Shown: positions 35,403-45,402, counted from the first letter of the stretch. The stretch: DNA of 64,000 nt from Anaerococcus urinomassiliensis (GCF_900128425.1 NZ_LT635782.1:1490689-1554688), one strand, 5' to 3'. Made by a program: numbers and translations. Notes: generated from the letters alone by a model not told the origin.

Positions 35403-36863
35403 CTATAACTCCATATCGTTATTTATATTATGACTATGATCAATTGTTTTATCTATTTTTCTTCTATGATTCTTAATTGTACCAATAACTGATTCCTTTT
35501 TCTTTTCAGTTTTATCCCTACCGAGATAATCATTCATATTAACTTTCAAATGCTCCAATTCATCATACTGTGCTGCTAATGAATTATGTTTCTTGATTAT
35601 CACCTCTTGTTTAGCTTGTAACTCTTTAGAATGCTCATTTAATTTCCTGAAAAGATTTTTACTTGATTTTGTCTTTAACTCTCCTGCTACAACATGTCTT
35701 AAGTGCGGAAATTGCTTCAGAAAAATATCTATTTCTTCATAAGACTTCTGATAGGATTCCACATCTTTTCTGTTCATCATCATATAAATCTTGTCGTTTG
35801 GATTTTTTCGGTAGCCTTCATAATGTTCTCTTTTACTGATACAGATTTGAATATGTTTAACAACTTCCTTTATCCTTTTTTGCTCCCATGACAGCTTATC
35901 AAACTCTCGCTTCAACTCATTTTTTTCAATGGAGAGTCTGCTAATACCACGTTCTAATTCCTCTATTGAATTAAATCCTTTGTTTCTGATTTCAACAAGC
36001 GTTGAAGCCGCTGTTTGAAGATTGTGCTTTGTCGCCCAATGCTCATATCCTTTGCTGGAATTTGCTTTATCGTTGTTCTTAATGTCTATGATATTGCCCA
36101 GATCTTTGTATTTATTTCGGATTCTTTCTTTGATTTTTTCTTCTGTGTAATTATCCCCTATGGTTTTCGCTCTTGTAAATCTCTGCTGATTTTTCTGTTT
36201 GAAAGCAATATACTTTCCAAACTTAATTTCATATCCATATTGTTACATTATTTTAAGAAAATGTTCCCAGCTTATTGCTTTTTGAATTACTCTATCCATA
36301 TCAAATTGAAGTCTTGATTTATAACTTTTACCTTTTTTATCCTCATTCCAGTCATACCAATTCACAAACTTTCTTCGCTTAATCTCGTTGATTTCCTTTT
36401 GTATTTCTTGGTCGATGACAGATAAATTATGCTCCTTACATAGCTTGTCGCTTTGATTTCTGATATTCGTATAGGAGCCGTAATAAGAATGATAAACCTT
36501 GCCCTCGTCCACATCTATGGAATTAAAAATGATATGATTATGAATATGGTCTTTGTCTATATGTGTTGCTAAAACATATTCATATTTCCCGCCTAAAATC
36601 TTTTCACATAACTCAATTCCAACTTGATGTGCTTCTTCAAAGCTAACTTCTTCCGGAACAAAAGATTGAATCAAATGATGTGCTAAGGTCTTTGTTCTTG
36701 AGTTAAATTGTTTCTTAGTAAGTTCAAATTCCTTATGAGCATTTTCTCTGCTACACAGGTGTGTTGTAACATAGATTTCATCATCGGTTTTATCACCATT
36801 ACAGATATAGTCTATGGCTTTTTTAAGTGTTGTTTTAATCGGATGTATCTTTGTAACTGCCAT
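35403..36863 (-). pseudogene. MOBP-type relaxase with an in-frame stop
   Basis: One minus-strand frame runs 487 codons from ATG 36863 and is broken only by TAA at 36243-36245 (codon 207, between HFLKIM and QYGYEIKFGKYIAFKQ). The N-terminal part has MAVTKIHPIKTTLKKAIDYI, a catalytic-Tyr region and the metal motif HIDKDHIHNHIIFN (about 100-113). The part beyond the stop (KREFDKLSWEQKRIKEVVKH and on) is the long helical C-terminus typical of VirD2/MobA relaxases. Codon context suggests CAA changed to TAA. The relaxase should nick oriT; the truncated 206-residue form keeps the nuclease core but loses the C-terminal domain. Either the element is no longer mobilizable or the shortened enzyme still works. 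Confidence 0.85.
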
Positions 36864-36892
36864 CAGCTTATTGCCTCATTGATAATATAGTC

Positions 36893-37243
36893 CTAAACTT
36901 TTTCTCTAAATCCTGATAAAAAAAGTAGTTCTCGCTGCAAGGCTTTCTTGATACTTTCAATATCATCTTTATAAATAGCTCCTGTACTGTTTGCTGCCTT
37001 TGCAATCTGATTCAGGTTCACTGAGTTACGACTGACAAGGGAAGAAAGTTCTCGCAGTTCTTTTCTAAACTTACCGGATAAATCAATGCTAATAATTCTA
37101 TTCTTGAAAATACTGTCTCTATAAAACTCTCTTTTGCTCTTAAAATTGGTCAAAGCAAATCTTCTGTTAAGTTCTTTCATATCATCTTCATTTATCATAA
37201 AATGAACAGTGTAATTATTTTTTCGATTAACACTCTTTGACAT
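36893..37243 (-). CDS. MobC-like relaxosome accessory protein
   Basis: A 116-residue basic protein: a ribbon-helix-helix-like N-terminus (NNYTVHFMINEDDMKELNRRF) and the conserved MobC block NLNQIAKAANSTGAIYKDDI. MobC proteins bind oriT and help the relaxase open the strands. It lies 29 nt before the relaxase gene. A decayed homologue is at 28.37-28.59 kb. Confidence 0.85.
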   Translation of the reverse strand: MSKSVNRKNNYTVHFMINEDDMKELNRRFALTNFKSKREFYRDSIFKNRIISIDLSGKFRKELRELSSLVSRNSVNLNQIAKAANSTGAIYKDDIESIKKALQRELLFLSGFREKV

Positions 37244-37424
37244 TTTTCATCACTCCTTTCTTCTTCGGGGTCTTAGGGTTCTCCCTAAATATTTCAAATT
37301 TGAGTTATCAAATTTCAAGCCTACTTTTTGGGTGTGGTCAAAAAGTATATGCTTGCTATCAACATGTAATTCATAATTTTTATAAATTAGTCTTTAACTT
37401 GCACAGAAAAAATAGATGTAGATT

Positions 37425-37505
37425 CTTCAATTACCGTTTGCACCGTTCATACCGCACGACATTCCCTTACACATGAAACATCAAACGGTACGAACGGTTT
37501 GAACG
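37425..37505. other. Inverted/direct CCGTT repeats upstream of mobC (oriT or origin candidate)
   Basis: ACCGTTTGCACCGTTCATACCG faces AAACGGTACGAACGG, then TTTGAACGGC, across a 37-base centre containing CTTACACATG. Multiple copies of the GAACGGT/ACCGTTC unit in both orientations lie in the gap between the helicase and mobC genes. This is a natural place for the nick site or a replication origin. Confidence 0.45.
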
Positions 37506-38139
37506 GCATTTTAATAAATCACATCCTCTGAATTATATTTAACTTGATAGTTATTGTTGTTTTTTCCTCGCTTCATTTTAATGCTGATTCCATTTTTTCT
37601 GAGAATATCTTTATTACGATTTAAGGTCTTGCCGAATTGTTGCGGACTCTCTATCTCTAATTTTATCTTTGAGCAAATATCAACTATTGTTCCTTCTATT
37701 TCTTTTAATTTAGGCATAAGTTGAACTAATCTTTGAATGGACGGTTCCAGCATTTCAATCGGATCTATTTTATCTAACTCCAATATCTTTTTTGACGGAT
37801 GAATTTTTACTTGATATACCCTTGATTCAAAAAGTCTACTGGTTACATCCAAGCTAAACTCTGTATCAAATTCCGATGATTTATTTATAGCTATTATAGT
37901 GTCTACTGAACCGGATAACGCTTGAGAACCTATCACTTTTTCACTCACATTTTTGATAGATGAATCCTTTTTTGTGTGATACATCATAATAAAAGTGCAA
38001 CCATATTTTTCTATAAGCTCATAATACTGTAAATGATAAACTAAAAGTGGTCCAATAATCGATTAATTCTAATCGAAAAATGGTCCACTTGTTTTAGTTT
38101 GTACTCCGTATGTAAAGTATAGGTACGGAGGTATGTGAG

Positions 38140-39615
38140 GTGATTAAATTAATGGATAAGAATGCAATAATAAGACTTAAAAATCAAGGATATTCAAATA
38201 GAGAAGTATCTAGAATACTTAAGATTAATAGGAAGACTGTAGCTAAATATTGGAATAAGTACCAGGAAGATGTTAAGAATTTAGATAATCCTAATTTAGA
38301 TAGAGCATTAGTTCAAGAAGAAATTGCCAAGGCGCCTTCCTACGATTCTTCTAATAGAAAGAAGATCAAATATACAAAAGAAGTAGATGAGTATCTTGAT
38401 CAGATTTTAGAAAGTGAGAAAAGAAAGGATTCTATCTTGGGTAATCATAAGCAAGCTTTAAGCGTTGTTCAGATTCATAAGATGATTGTTGATAAGGGTT
38501 TTGATATATCTTATCCTTCAATAGCAGTTTATGTTAGAAAGAAAAGAGAAGCTTCTAAAGAATGCTTCATTAAGCAAGTATATGATTTTGCTGATAGGTT
38601 AGAATATGACTTTGGTGAACTTAAGCTTGTAATCGATGGCAAACTTGTTAGTTTAAATATGGCTGTTATGAGTTCCCCAGCATCTAATTTTAGATGGGCT
38701 TATCTATACACAAGTCAAAATCAAGATGTATTCTTTGATTCACAAGTAAGATTTTTTAATATGATTGGAGGAATGTATAGAGAAATAGTCTATGATAATA
38801 TGAGAAATGTTGTTAGTAAGTTCATAGGTAGAAATGAAAAAGAACTTAACCCAAGATTAATAGAGTTTGCCAACTACTATGGCTTTTCAGTCAATGTAAC
38901 CAATTGTTTTTCAGGAAATGAAAAAGGTCATGTTGAAGGAAGTGTTAGGATAATTAGAAAGAATGCTTTTTGTGAAAAATACGAGTTTGATTCAATTGAT
39001 CAAGCACAAGAGTACTTAAATTCTAAACTTATCCAGTTAAATAAGGACTCTAAGATTAATGAGGAAAAGAAACACCTTCTAGTCCTAAGACCTACTTATG
39101 AACTATCAAAAGTATCTTTTGCTAAGGTAGATAAGTATTCTTTAATACAAGTTGATAAAAACAAGTATTCACTACCAGATTACATGGTAGGAAAAACTGT
39201 TCTTGTTAGAGCTTATGCTAGGGAAATTAAAATATATGTAAATGATAAACTTCTAGCCGTTCATAAAAGAAAAGATGGTGCTAATGAATATAGCATTGAC
39301 ATCACTCATTACCTAAAATCATTAGCACGCAAACCAGGTGCAATTCGTAATTCTCTCGCCTTAAAAAGTCATCCTGATTTAAAAAACATCTTCGATAAAT
39401 ACTTTACCTCTAACCCAAAGAAGTTCATAGAATTAGTAGAGCTTAACAAAGATAAGGATGTTGATAAAATAGTTGATATCTTAAATAACTATTCTAACAC
39501 TAAGAAAGAACTTGATGTATTAGATATAGTGAAAACCGATAAAAAAGAAGCTGACATAGAAATAAAGGCAAGAAAAATAGTGTCCTCCTATGATAGCCTT
39601 GTAATTGGAGGCTAA
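38140..39615 (+). CDS. istA: IS21-family transposase IstA (copy A)
   Basis: A 491-residue DDE transposase with an N-terminal helix-turn-helix (IIRLKNQGYSNREVSRILKI, then NRKTVAKYW) and catalytic acids in LEYDFGELKL (Asp about 157), VYDNMRNVV (Asp about 218) and GHVEGSVRI (Glu about 266). The start is GTG 38140 with GGAGG ahead, or ATG 38152. The sequence is the same as copy B throughout. Confidence 0.93.
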   Translation: MIKLMDKNAIIRLKNQGYSNREVSRILKINRKTVAKYWNKYQEDVKNLDNPNLDRALVQEEIAKAPSYDSSNRKKIKYTKEVDEYLDQILESEKRKDSILGNHKQALSVVQIHKMIVDKGFDISYPSIAVYVRKKREASKECFIKQVYDFADRLEYDFGELKLVIDGKLVSLNMAVMSSPASNFRWAYLYTSQNQDVFFDSQVRFFNMIGGMYREIVYDNMRNVVSKFIGRNEKELNPRLIEFANYYGFSVNVTNCFSGNEKGHVEGSVRIIRKNAFCEKYEFDSIDQAQEYLNSKLIQLNKDSKINEEKKHLLVLRPTYELSKVSFAKVDKYSLIQVDKNKYSLPDYMVGKTVLVRAYAREIKIYVNDKLLAVHKRKDGANEYSIDITHYLKSLARKPGAIRNSLALKSHPDLKNIFDKYFTSNPKKFIELVELNKDKDVDKIVDILNNYSNTKKELDVLDIVKTDKKEADIEIKARKIVSSYDSLVIGG

Positions 39616-39616
39616 G

Positions 39617-40360
39617 ATGAATATTAAAGAAGCTTCTAACATACTTAAGCTCTCTTATCTAAGAGAGTCATATGAGGATTTAATAGAAGAATCATCAAAT
39701 CTAAACTTATCTAACGAAGAATTCTTAAAACTTTTCTTAGAAAGAGAGGTAGAAAGAAGGAAAAACAACGGCATAGCAAGAAGAATAAGAAATGCCAAAT
39801 TTATCAACAAGAAATTCTTAGAAGACTTTGATAAAACAAAATATTCTTTAGAACTAAACAAAAAATTTGGATATCTTGAAACACTAAAATTCATAGATAA
39901 CAAAGAAAACATAATCATGATAGGAACACCTGGTTGTGGAAAGACTCATTATGCAACTGCCTTAGGTATTAAGGCATGTATTGCTGGAAAGAATGTACTA
40001 TTTACCTCTGTTCCTAACCTTGTGATAGAACTACAGGAGGCTATGAGTAAAAATCAAATTACTAACTACAAGAAGAAATTTGAAAAATATGACTTGGTGA
40101 TCTTAGATGAGCTAGGTTATGTTTCCTTTGATAAGATAGGCTGTGAGATTCTTTTTAACCTATTATCATCTAGAAATGATAAGGGTTCGATAATTTTAAC
40201 AACGAATTTAAACTTTGAAAGATGGGAGGAAGTTTTTAAAGATCCTATGCTTACTGGGGCTATAGTAGATAGACTTGCTCATAGGGCCCATATTATGGAT
40301 ATGTCTAGAGAAAAATCTTATAGGATGGAAGATACAATGGAGTGGTCAAAGAATATATGA
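39617..40360 (+). CDS. istB: IS21-family ATPase helper IstB (copy A)
   Basis: A 247-residue AAA+ protein with Walker A MIGTPGCGKTHYATALG (about 101-117) and Walker B LVILDELGYV. It helps IstA choose and activate targets. ATG 39617 is preceded by GGAGG embedded at the istA end. Confidence 0.93.
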   Translation: MNIKEASNILKLSYLRESYEDLIEESSNLNLSNEEFLKLFLEREVERRKNNGIARRIRNAKFINKKFLEDFDKTKYSLELNKKFGYLETLKFIDNKENIIMIGTPGCGKTHYATALGIKACIAGKNVLFTSVPNLVIELQEAMSKNQITNYKKKFEKYDLVILDELGYVSFDKIGCEILFNLLSSRNDKGSIILTTNLNFERWEEVFKDPMLTGAIVDRLAHRAHIMDMSREKSYRMEDTMEWSKNI

Positions 40361-40922
40361 AATATATGTAAAAAGTCTTTCCCCTAGGGGAAAAGACAAG
40401 TGTGGTCAATATCTTTACTATATGTGGACCACTTTTCGATAATAACTGTGGACCAATTTTCGGTTGACATTTACAAATACTTTGCCATAACCTCATAGGT
40501 ATCATTGTAATCATTAGCATTATATTTTCTGTCATATTTTATCTTAGAAAATGTATCAACTACGAACACCTCATAGCCCAATTCAACATCAGATTTTATA
40601 ATTCTTTCAAACTCACCAAAGTCTACATAACTTGTGCCTTCATAAAATTTCATAGTGTTTGAACAAGGTATATCTAATCTCTTAATTCTTTCTTGAATAA
40701 GTTTACCCGAGAGTTCATTGCAATAGTAAACAACCTTTGTTTTTTTTACATTATTTTCAAGAAAATCAATTCCTTCGTTTATACAAATACCAAGATTTAA
40801 TCCTAATGCAGTTTTGCCTTTTTTAGGAGAAGCTACAATCAATGTAATGCTTTTTCTTGCAATAATATTATCAACGATATACTTATCAGAGGTATCAAAC
40901 TCAGTGTTTATCGTATAGGCTT

Positions 40923-41846
40923 TCAACGAATCTCCTCCTTATTTTTTCTATGATAGTTATAATCCCAATAATTCGTTCCGCCGACTTCCTGTGCCTTCTG
41001 AATACTTTGATTTAAGTATTTAATATATGCTGCCTCATTTCTTCTTTTACTCATATCACCCATTCGGTTCAATGATGATTTCAGGAAGATCTCAAGCATT
41101 AAATCTGCATTTCCATGTGTAAAGCTGTTTAAGATAAGAAGCAATTGAAAATCGTCTTTGCTTGCATCGCCTGTGGAATATTCGCCTCTAAAAAGCTCTC
41201 TGCCTTTGCGATTAGTCATATACATTGCCTTTAAAATCACTTCAATATCCGGCACATCACTATTTATATTTTTATAGTAGAAAATTTGCTCTCTAATCGT
41301 TTCTTTAATGGCATATTTTTCATAGTAAAGGTTTAACTTATATTGTTCATTCTTTACTTCTGTGCAAGTTCCTATGACATCACCGGTCATAGCAATGCAC
41401 TTATTTGATTTATACATTTCAAAACGATCAGCTTGATTGTTGATGTTCTTATGAATTCTTCCCTTGGCAAATATGTGGACTCCGTTTCCCGATACGGAAA
41501 TTTCCTTATATGTTTCGCCAAAATCACTTATGATGTCTCGCACATCCTCAAAGCTGTCCTTAACATTATCTAAATCAATACAGACAAACGGATCATCTTC
41601 AGTTAAAACAAACGATAGACCATCACAACCGCTTTTTTCTAAGCCATCTAAGGCAGTTTCAAAATCTGTCCAGTTCTCTTTTTTATTCCATTCATTTGCT
41701 TCACAAGTGATTGGACTGATTGGGATTTTTACAGCTTTTGCATTACCCTTTTTATCTTTGTTATGATAAATTTTAAACCATAACCATTGCTTGCAGTCTT
41801 TTAATTCTTGTGGCATATTGTTAATATATGTTTCTTTATTTATCAT
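40923..41846 (-). CDS. Primase-like protein of the element replication module
   Basis: A 307-residue protein with a primase/polymerase-type N-terminus: NMPQELKDCKQWLWFKIYH, then DGLSFVLTEDDPFVCIDLDN (acidic catalytic pair) and EISVSGNGVHIFAKG. It resembles NrS-1-type/bifunctional primase N-domains on phages and integrative elements. It overlaps the RepA-like helicase gene by 4 nt, so the two worked together in replication of the excised form. Confidence 0.75.
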   Translation of the reverse strand: MINKETYINNMPQELKDCKQWLWFKIYHNKDKKGNAKAVKIPISPITCEANEWNKKENWTDFETALDGLEKSGCDGLSFVLTEDDPFVCIDLDNVKDSFEDVRDIISDFGETYKEISVSGNGVHIFAKGRIHKNINNQADRFEMYKSNKCIAMTGDVIGTCTEVKNEQYKLNLYYEKYAIKETIREQIFYYKNINSDVPDIEVILKAMYMTNRKGRELFRGEYSTGDASKDDFQLLLILNSFTHGNADLMLEIFLKSSLNRMGDMSKRRNEAAYIKYLNQSIQKAQEVGGTNYWDYNYHRKNKEEIR

Positions 41847-41881
41847 TTTTTACCTCCATAATTGTGTTGATGATAGAAGTA

Positions 41882-41960
41882 CAACCTGATAAAATATTTT
41901 TAAGAGTTGCAATCTTATCAGGTTGCTTCTTGACTCTATCTATTGCAGTAGGTAGAGTCA
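41882..41960. promoter_or_regulatory. Two inverted repeats between the RHH gene and the primase gene
   Basis: CAACCTGATAA...TTATCAGGTTG (41882-41925) and TGACTCTA...TAGAGTCA (41931-41960). Neither has a T-run on the minus strand, so they may be a regulatory leader rather than a terminator for primase expression. Confidence 0.4.
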
Positions 41961-42319
41961 TTTTTATTTCTATTCATCGTTTCAAACATTTCCAGAATAT
42001 ATGCCAAAAGTTCAAGCTTATTTTCTTCAATATCGCAGTCCAAATTAACATTTTTAAAATATTCTTCAAGCATTTTCAGTTTCGTTTTCAGTTCATCAAA
42101 CACTCTTATATTTCCAAATACCTCAACTTTATGATTTATACTCATTTGAATCATATAATCCTGTTTGTTTAATCCTGATAATACTATTTTCTCTTCCAAT
42201 AAACTTTTTTCTTCTGGAGACATTCTGAAATTCACTATAATATTTCTTTTTCTATTTTTATCGACTTTCAGTTTTCTACCTTTTGTTTGTAGACTTTCTC
42301 TTTTAAATATCTTACTCAT
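41936..42319 (-). CDS. Ribbon-helix-helix-type mobilization/regulatory protein
   Basis: A 127-residue basic protein with a likely ribbon-helix-helix segment (RNIIVNFRMSPEEKSLLEEK, then IVLSGLNKQDYMIQMS) and a helical C-terminus. Similar proteins occur between the integrase and replication genes of mobilizable elements. It may act in transfer or in control of replication. It is 10 nt after the integrase gene. Confidence 0.6.
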   Translation of the reverse strand: MSKIFKRESLQTKGRKLKVDKNRKRNIIVNFRMSPEEKSLLEEKIVLSGLNKQDYMIQMSINHKVEVFGNIRVFDELKTKLKMLEEYFKNVNLDCDIEENKLELLAYILEMFETMNRNKNDSTYCNR

Positions 42320-42329
42320 CTTAATAAAT

Positions 42330-43400
42330 TTAATTCCTTTCTTTCTCTATCATTTCAATGATTTCCAACTGCTTTGACGGATATAAATGTGCATAATTTA
42401 AGGTTATTGAGATACTTTCATGACCTAATCTTTCTGCAATTACCACCGGAGAAAAACCTTGCTCTATCAAATAAGCAACATGAGAATGTCTTAAATCATG
42501 AACTCTAATTCGTTTTACTCCTGATAACTTACAAGCTCTATCCATTTCATGATGTAAATATGATTTTGTAAAATTAAATAGTCTCTCCTTTGAATCCAGA
42601 TGATAAAACATCCCAAAGAAGTCTGACATTTCATCACATAGAAATTGTGGTAATTGAATTACTCTATTGCTTTTTTCTGTCTTAGGAGATGTAATGTAAT
42701 CTTTTCCTTTTAACCTTTGAAATGATTTACTAATAGTTAGAGTTTTCTTCTCAAGATCAAAATCGTCTTTTGTAAGTGCAAGCAATTCACCTTCTCTAAT
42801 ACCGCACCAATAAAGTATCTCAAAAGCATAGTATGAGGCAGGTTTGCTCTTAACACTTTCAGCGAATTTTTCATATTCCTCTTTAGTCCAAAATAACATT
42901 TCCTGTGCCTTTGATCTCCCCATCTTAGTAGTTTTATGAGCAGGATTACTTGTCAGTCCATAATACTTACTCGCATGGTTAAGGATTGCATTCAGTTGAT
43001 TCTGAATCGTTCTTAAATAAGTTTGAGAATATTGTTTCCCCTCACCATCTGACTTTTTAAGCAATTCATTTTGCCACTGTAAAATATCTGGAGCTGTTAT
43101 TTCAGCTATAGATTTCTTGGCAAAGTAAGGTATTATTTTCGTTTCTATAAGATGAACCTTTGTCAAATAAGTGTTGTATTTAATTCTTGGCTTTAAATCG
43201 CTCAAATAGATCTCAACAAAGGATTCAAAAAGCATATTAAAATCTCTCGACTTACTTGCTAAAAACTCCCTTTCATATTCCAATGCCTCTCTCTTTGTAG
43301 CAAATCCACGTTTTGTATGGATTTGTTTTACTCCTTTCCAATCAACATACCTTAAATAGATTTTCCATGTGCCTCTTTCTTTATCCTTGCTGGCTGACAC
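42330..43400 (-). CDS. int: Tyrosine recombinase (integrase)
   Basis: A 356-residue integrase: an N-terminal AP2-like arm domain (WKIYLRYVDWKGVKQIHTKR), an SAM-like core-binding domain (about 60-160) and a catalytic domain with Arg in WCGIREGELLAL (about 199), HDLRHSH (about 300), GHESISIT and Tyr in LNYAHLYP (about 335). It should catalyse integration and excision at the guaA 3' end. It lies 11 nt after the excisionase-like gene. All catalytic residues are present. Confidence 0.93.
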   Translation of the reverse strand: MSASKDKERGTWKIYLRYVDWKGVKQIHTKRGFATKREALEYEREFLASKSRDFNMLFESFVEIYLSDLKPRIKYNTYLTKVHLIETKIIPYFAKKSIAEITAPDILQWQNELLKKSDGEGKQYSQTYLRTIQNQLNAILNHASKYYGLTSNPAHKTTKMGRSKAQEMLFWTKEEYEKFAESVKSKPASYYAFEILYWCGIREGELLALTKDDFDLEKKTLTISKSFQRLKGKDYITSPKTEKSNRVIQLPQFLCDEMSDFFGMFYHLDSKERLFNFTKSYLHHEMDRACKLSGVKRIRVHDLRHSHVAYLIEQGFSPVVIAERLGHESISITLNYAHLYPSKQLEIIEMIEKERN

Positions 43401-43411
43401 ATCATCACCTC

Positions 43412-43603
43412 CTATACTTCTTTCGTTTGACCATAACAGTTTTCTTCATAAAATTTTCGATTAACCTTACCTGCAATCACTATCAGGTTCGGATTGTCTT
43501 TTAGCATTCTCTCATTTAATTCTTTTATCATTTTGTATGCTTTGGGTTTTGAAACTCCCCAATCTTTGCTGACTTCTTCAGCATCAACATACATCTTTCT
43601 CAT
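43412..43603 (-). CDS. Excisionase-like DNA-binding protein
   Basis: A 63-residue protein with an excisionase/MerR-like helix-turn-helix (VDAEEVSKDWGVSKPKAYKM) and a basic end, directly before the integrase gene. It probably directs excision. Confidence 0.75.
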   Translation of the reverse strand: MRKMYVDAEEVSKDWGVSKPKAYKMIKELNERMLKDNPNLIVIAGKVNRKFYEENCYGQTKEV

Positions 43604-43644
43604 ATTTTTCCTCCTTTTCTATTTATTTGAACTTGTGATATATA

Positions 43645-43734
43645 TTAGTATACTGATTTATATAACAGAAGTCAATAGTTATTTCTAATTTTTATCAGAA
43701 TTTCTCTTTATTTTTAGTATACGATTTGATATAA
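43645..43734. promoter_or_regulatory. Divergent control region with two repeated GTATAC sites
   Basis: TTAGTATACTGATTTATATA (from 43645) and TTAGTATACGATTTGATATA (from 43714) are near-identical sites in the same orientation in the intergenic region between the repressor and excisionase/integrase genes. They are natural operators for the XRE repressor. TATAAT at about 43730-43735 could be the repressor -10. Confidence 0.55.
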
Positions 43735-43764
43735 TAATATATAATAAATATAGGAGATTATAAT

Positions 43765-44364
43765 ATGAATAATAAAACTGTATCGGAACGATTGAAATAT
43801 CTTCGTTCTATAAATAAAAAAACACAAAAGGAGTTTGCAGAATTTTTAGGAATACCACAGCCATCAATGTCTGCTTACGAAAATGGTAAAAACAATCCTA
43901 CAATAGATGTACTGATAGATATTGCCGATAAATGCAAAGTATCTTTAGATTGGCTTGCCGGAAGAAGTGACTATACTTTAGGTCTTTCAAGCATGAGAGA
44001 TTTTGTATTATTTATGTATGAACTGGCAATGAAAAAAGAAATCGGATTCAAAATAATTGTAGAAGATAAATTCCCGAATGATATTGAAACAGAAGAGAAT
44101 AAATGGAATGTTAAGCTTGTATTCTATGGTAATGATAAAGAGCATCCGTTTAATGCAGATGTTTGCAATATTTTAAAAGAATTGTCTGATAATCTGTTTG
44201 ACTTGGAGTCCTACTCCATTACAAAAGAGCAGTTTGATTCTATGAAAAATAAGTCTGTAGAGTATTACACTCTACCACTAACACAGAAAGAGTTTGAAGA
44301 ACTTTCAAGAGATGAAATTCTAAAAAAGAGAATTGAGTATTTGAAAGAAAATAATTTGCTATAA
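43765..44364 (+). CDS. XRE-family repressor (cI-like)
   Basis: A 199-residue regulator with an N-terminal helix-turn-helix (about 8-64, KYLRSINKKTQKEFAEFLGI, then PQPSMSAYENG) and a C-terminal domain without the Ser-Lys peptidase signature of LexA-type repressors. It is divergent from int/xis and should control excision. ribosome site AGGAG before ATG. Confidence 0.85.
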   Translation: MNNKTVSERLKYLRSINKKTQKEFAEFLGIPQPSMSAYENGKNNPTIDVLIDIADKCKVSLDWLAGRSDYTLGLSSMRDFVLFMYELAMKKEIGFKIIVEDKFPNDIETEENKWNVKLVFYGNDKEHPFNADVCNILKELSDNLFDLESYSITKEQFDSMKNKSVEYYTLPLTQKEFEELSRDEILKKRIEYLKENNLL

Positions 44365-44657
44365 AAACGGAATCGTTAAAACGACAAAATTTTATAAGTC
44401 ATACAGGAGGTATTAAGTTTGAAAAGAGATATGGACTTATGCAGAAAAATTTTATTTAAAATCGAAGAACAATATATTGATACAGCATTGTCAAATCTTG
44501 AACTAGAAAATTATGATAATTTACAAATTGCTTATCATTGTATGTAAATGTCAACCGAAAATTGGTCCACAGTTATTATCGAAAAGTGGTCCACATATAG
44601 TAAAGATATTGACCACACTTGTCTTTTCCCCTAGGGGAAAGACTTTTTACATATATT

Positions 44658-45401
44658 TCATATATTCTTTGACCACTCCATTGTATCTTCCATCCTATAA
44701 GATTTTTCTCTAGACATATCCATAATATGGGCCCTATGAGCAAGTCTATCTACTATAGCCCCAGTAAGCATAGGATCTTTAAAAACTTCCTCCCATCTTT
44801 CAAAGTTTAAATTCGTTGTTAAAATTATCGAACCCTTATCATTTCTAGATGATAATAGGTTAAAAAGAATCTCACAGCCTATCTTATCAAAGGAAACATA
44901 ACCTAGCTCATCTAAGATCACCAAGTCATATTTTTCAAATTTCTTCTTGTAGTTAGTAATTTGATTTTTACTCATAGCCTCCTGTAGTTCTATCACAAGG
45001 TTAGGAACAGAGGTAAATAGTACATTCTTTCCAGCAATACATGCCTTAATACCTAAGGCAGTTGCATAATGAGTCTTTCCACAACCAGGTGTTCCTATCA
45101 TGATTATGTTTTCTTTGTTATCTATGAATTTTAGTGTTTCAAGATATCCAAATTTTTTGTTTAGTTCTAAAGAATATTTTGTTTTATCAAAGTCTTCTAA
45201 GAATTTCTTGTTGATAAATTTGGCATTTCTTATTCTTCTTGCTATGCCGTTGTTTTTCCTTCTTTCTACCTCTCTTTCTAAGAAAAGTTTTAAGAATTCT
45301 TCGTTAGATAAGTTTAGATTTGATGATTCTTCTATTAAATCCTCATATGACTCTCTTAGATAAGAGAGCTTAAGTATGTTAGAAGCTTCTTTAATATTCA
45401 T
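44658..45401 (-). CDS. istB: IS21-family ATPase helper IstB (copy B)
   Basis: Identical in predicted sequence to IstB of copy A (247 residues, Walker A GTPGCGKT). Start ATG at 45401 behind GGAGG. Confidence 0.93.
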   Translation of the reverse strand: MNIKEASNILKLSYLRESYEDLIEESSNLNLSNEEFLKLFLEREVERRKNNGIARRIRNAKFINKKFLEDFDKTKYSLELNKKFGYLETLKFIDNKENIIMIGTPGCGKTHYATALGIKACIAGKNVLFTSVPNLVIELQEAMSKNQITNYKKKFEKYDLVILDELGYVSFDKIGCEILFNLLSSRNDKGSIILTTNLNFERWEEVFKDPMLTGAIVDRLAHRAHIMDMSREKSYRMEDTMEWSKNI

Positions 45402-45402
45402 C

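Larger units (their letters stand above)
38028..40475 (+). mobile_element. IS21-family insertion sequence, copy A
   Basis: 2448 bp with termini TGTAAATG...CATTTACA and a 5-bp target duplication AATAC (38023-38027 and 40476-40480). It has istA and istB in the usual overlapping order, and repeated AAAATGGTCCAC-type sites at both ends, typical of IS21 multiple transposase-binding sites. A perfect palindrome TTTCCCCTAGGGGAAA lies after istB. Confidence 0.95.
37511..40926 (-). pseudogene. RepA-like AAA_25 helicase, split by IS21
   Basis: The N-terminal half reads from ATG 40926 (MKAYTINTEFDTSDKYIVDN, Walker A VASPKKGKTALGLNLGI about 32-48, Walker B YEVFVVDTFSK) to 40476. The C-terminal half continues from 38027 to 37511 (KYYELIEKYGCTFIMMYHTK across the repaired junction, then SEKVIGSQALSGSVDTIIAI). 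Removing 38028-40475 plus one AATAC duplication restores a continuous frame of about 320 codons. The family is hexameric RepA/AAA_25 ATPases paired with primases in integrative elements. The insertion removes the intact gene, so autonomous replication of the excised element is doubtful. Confidence 0.85.
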
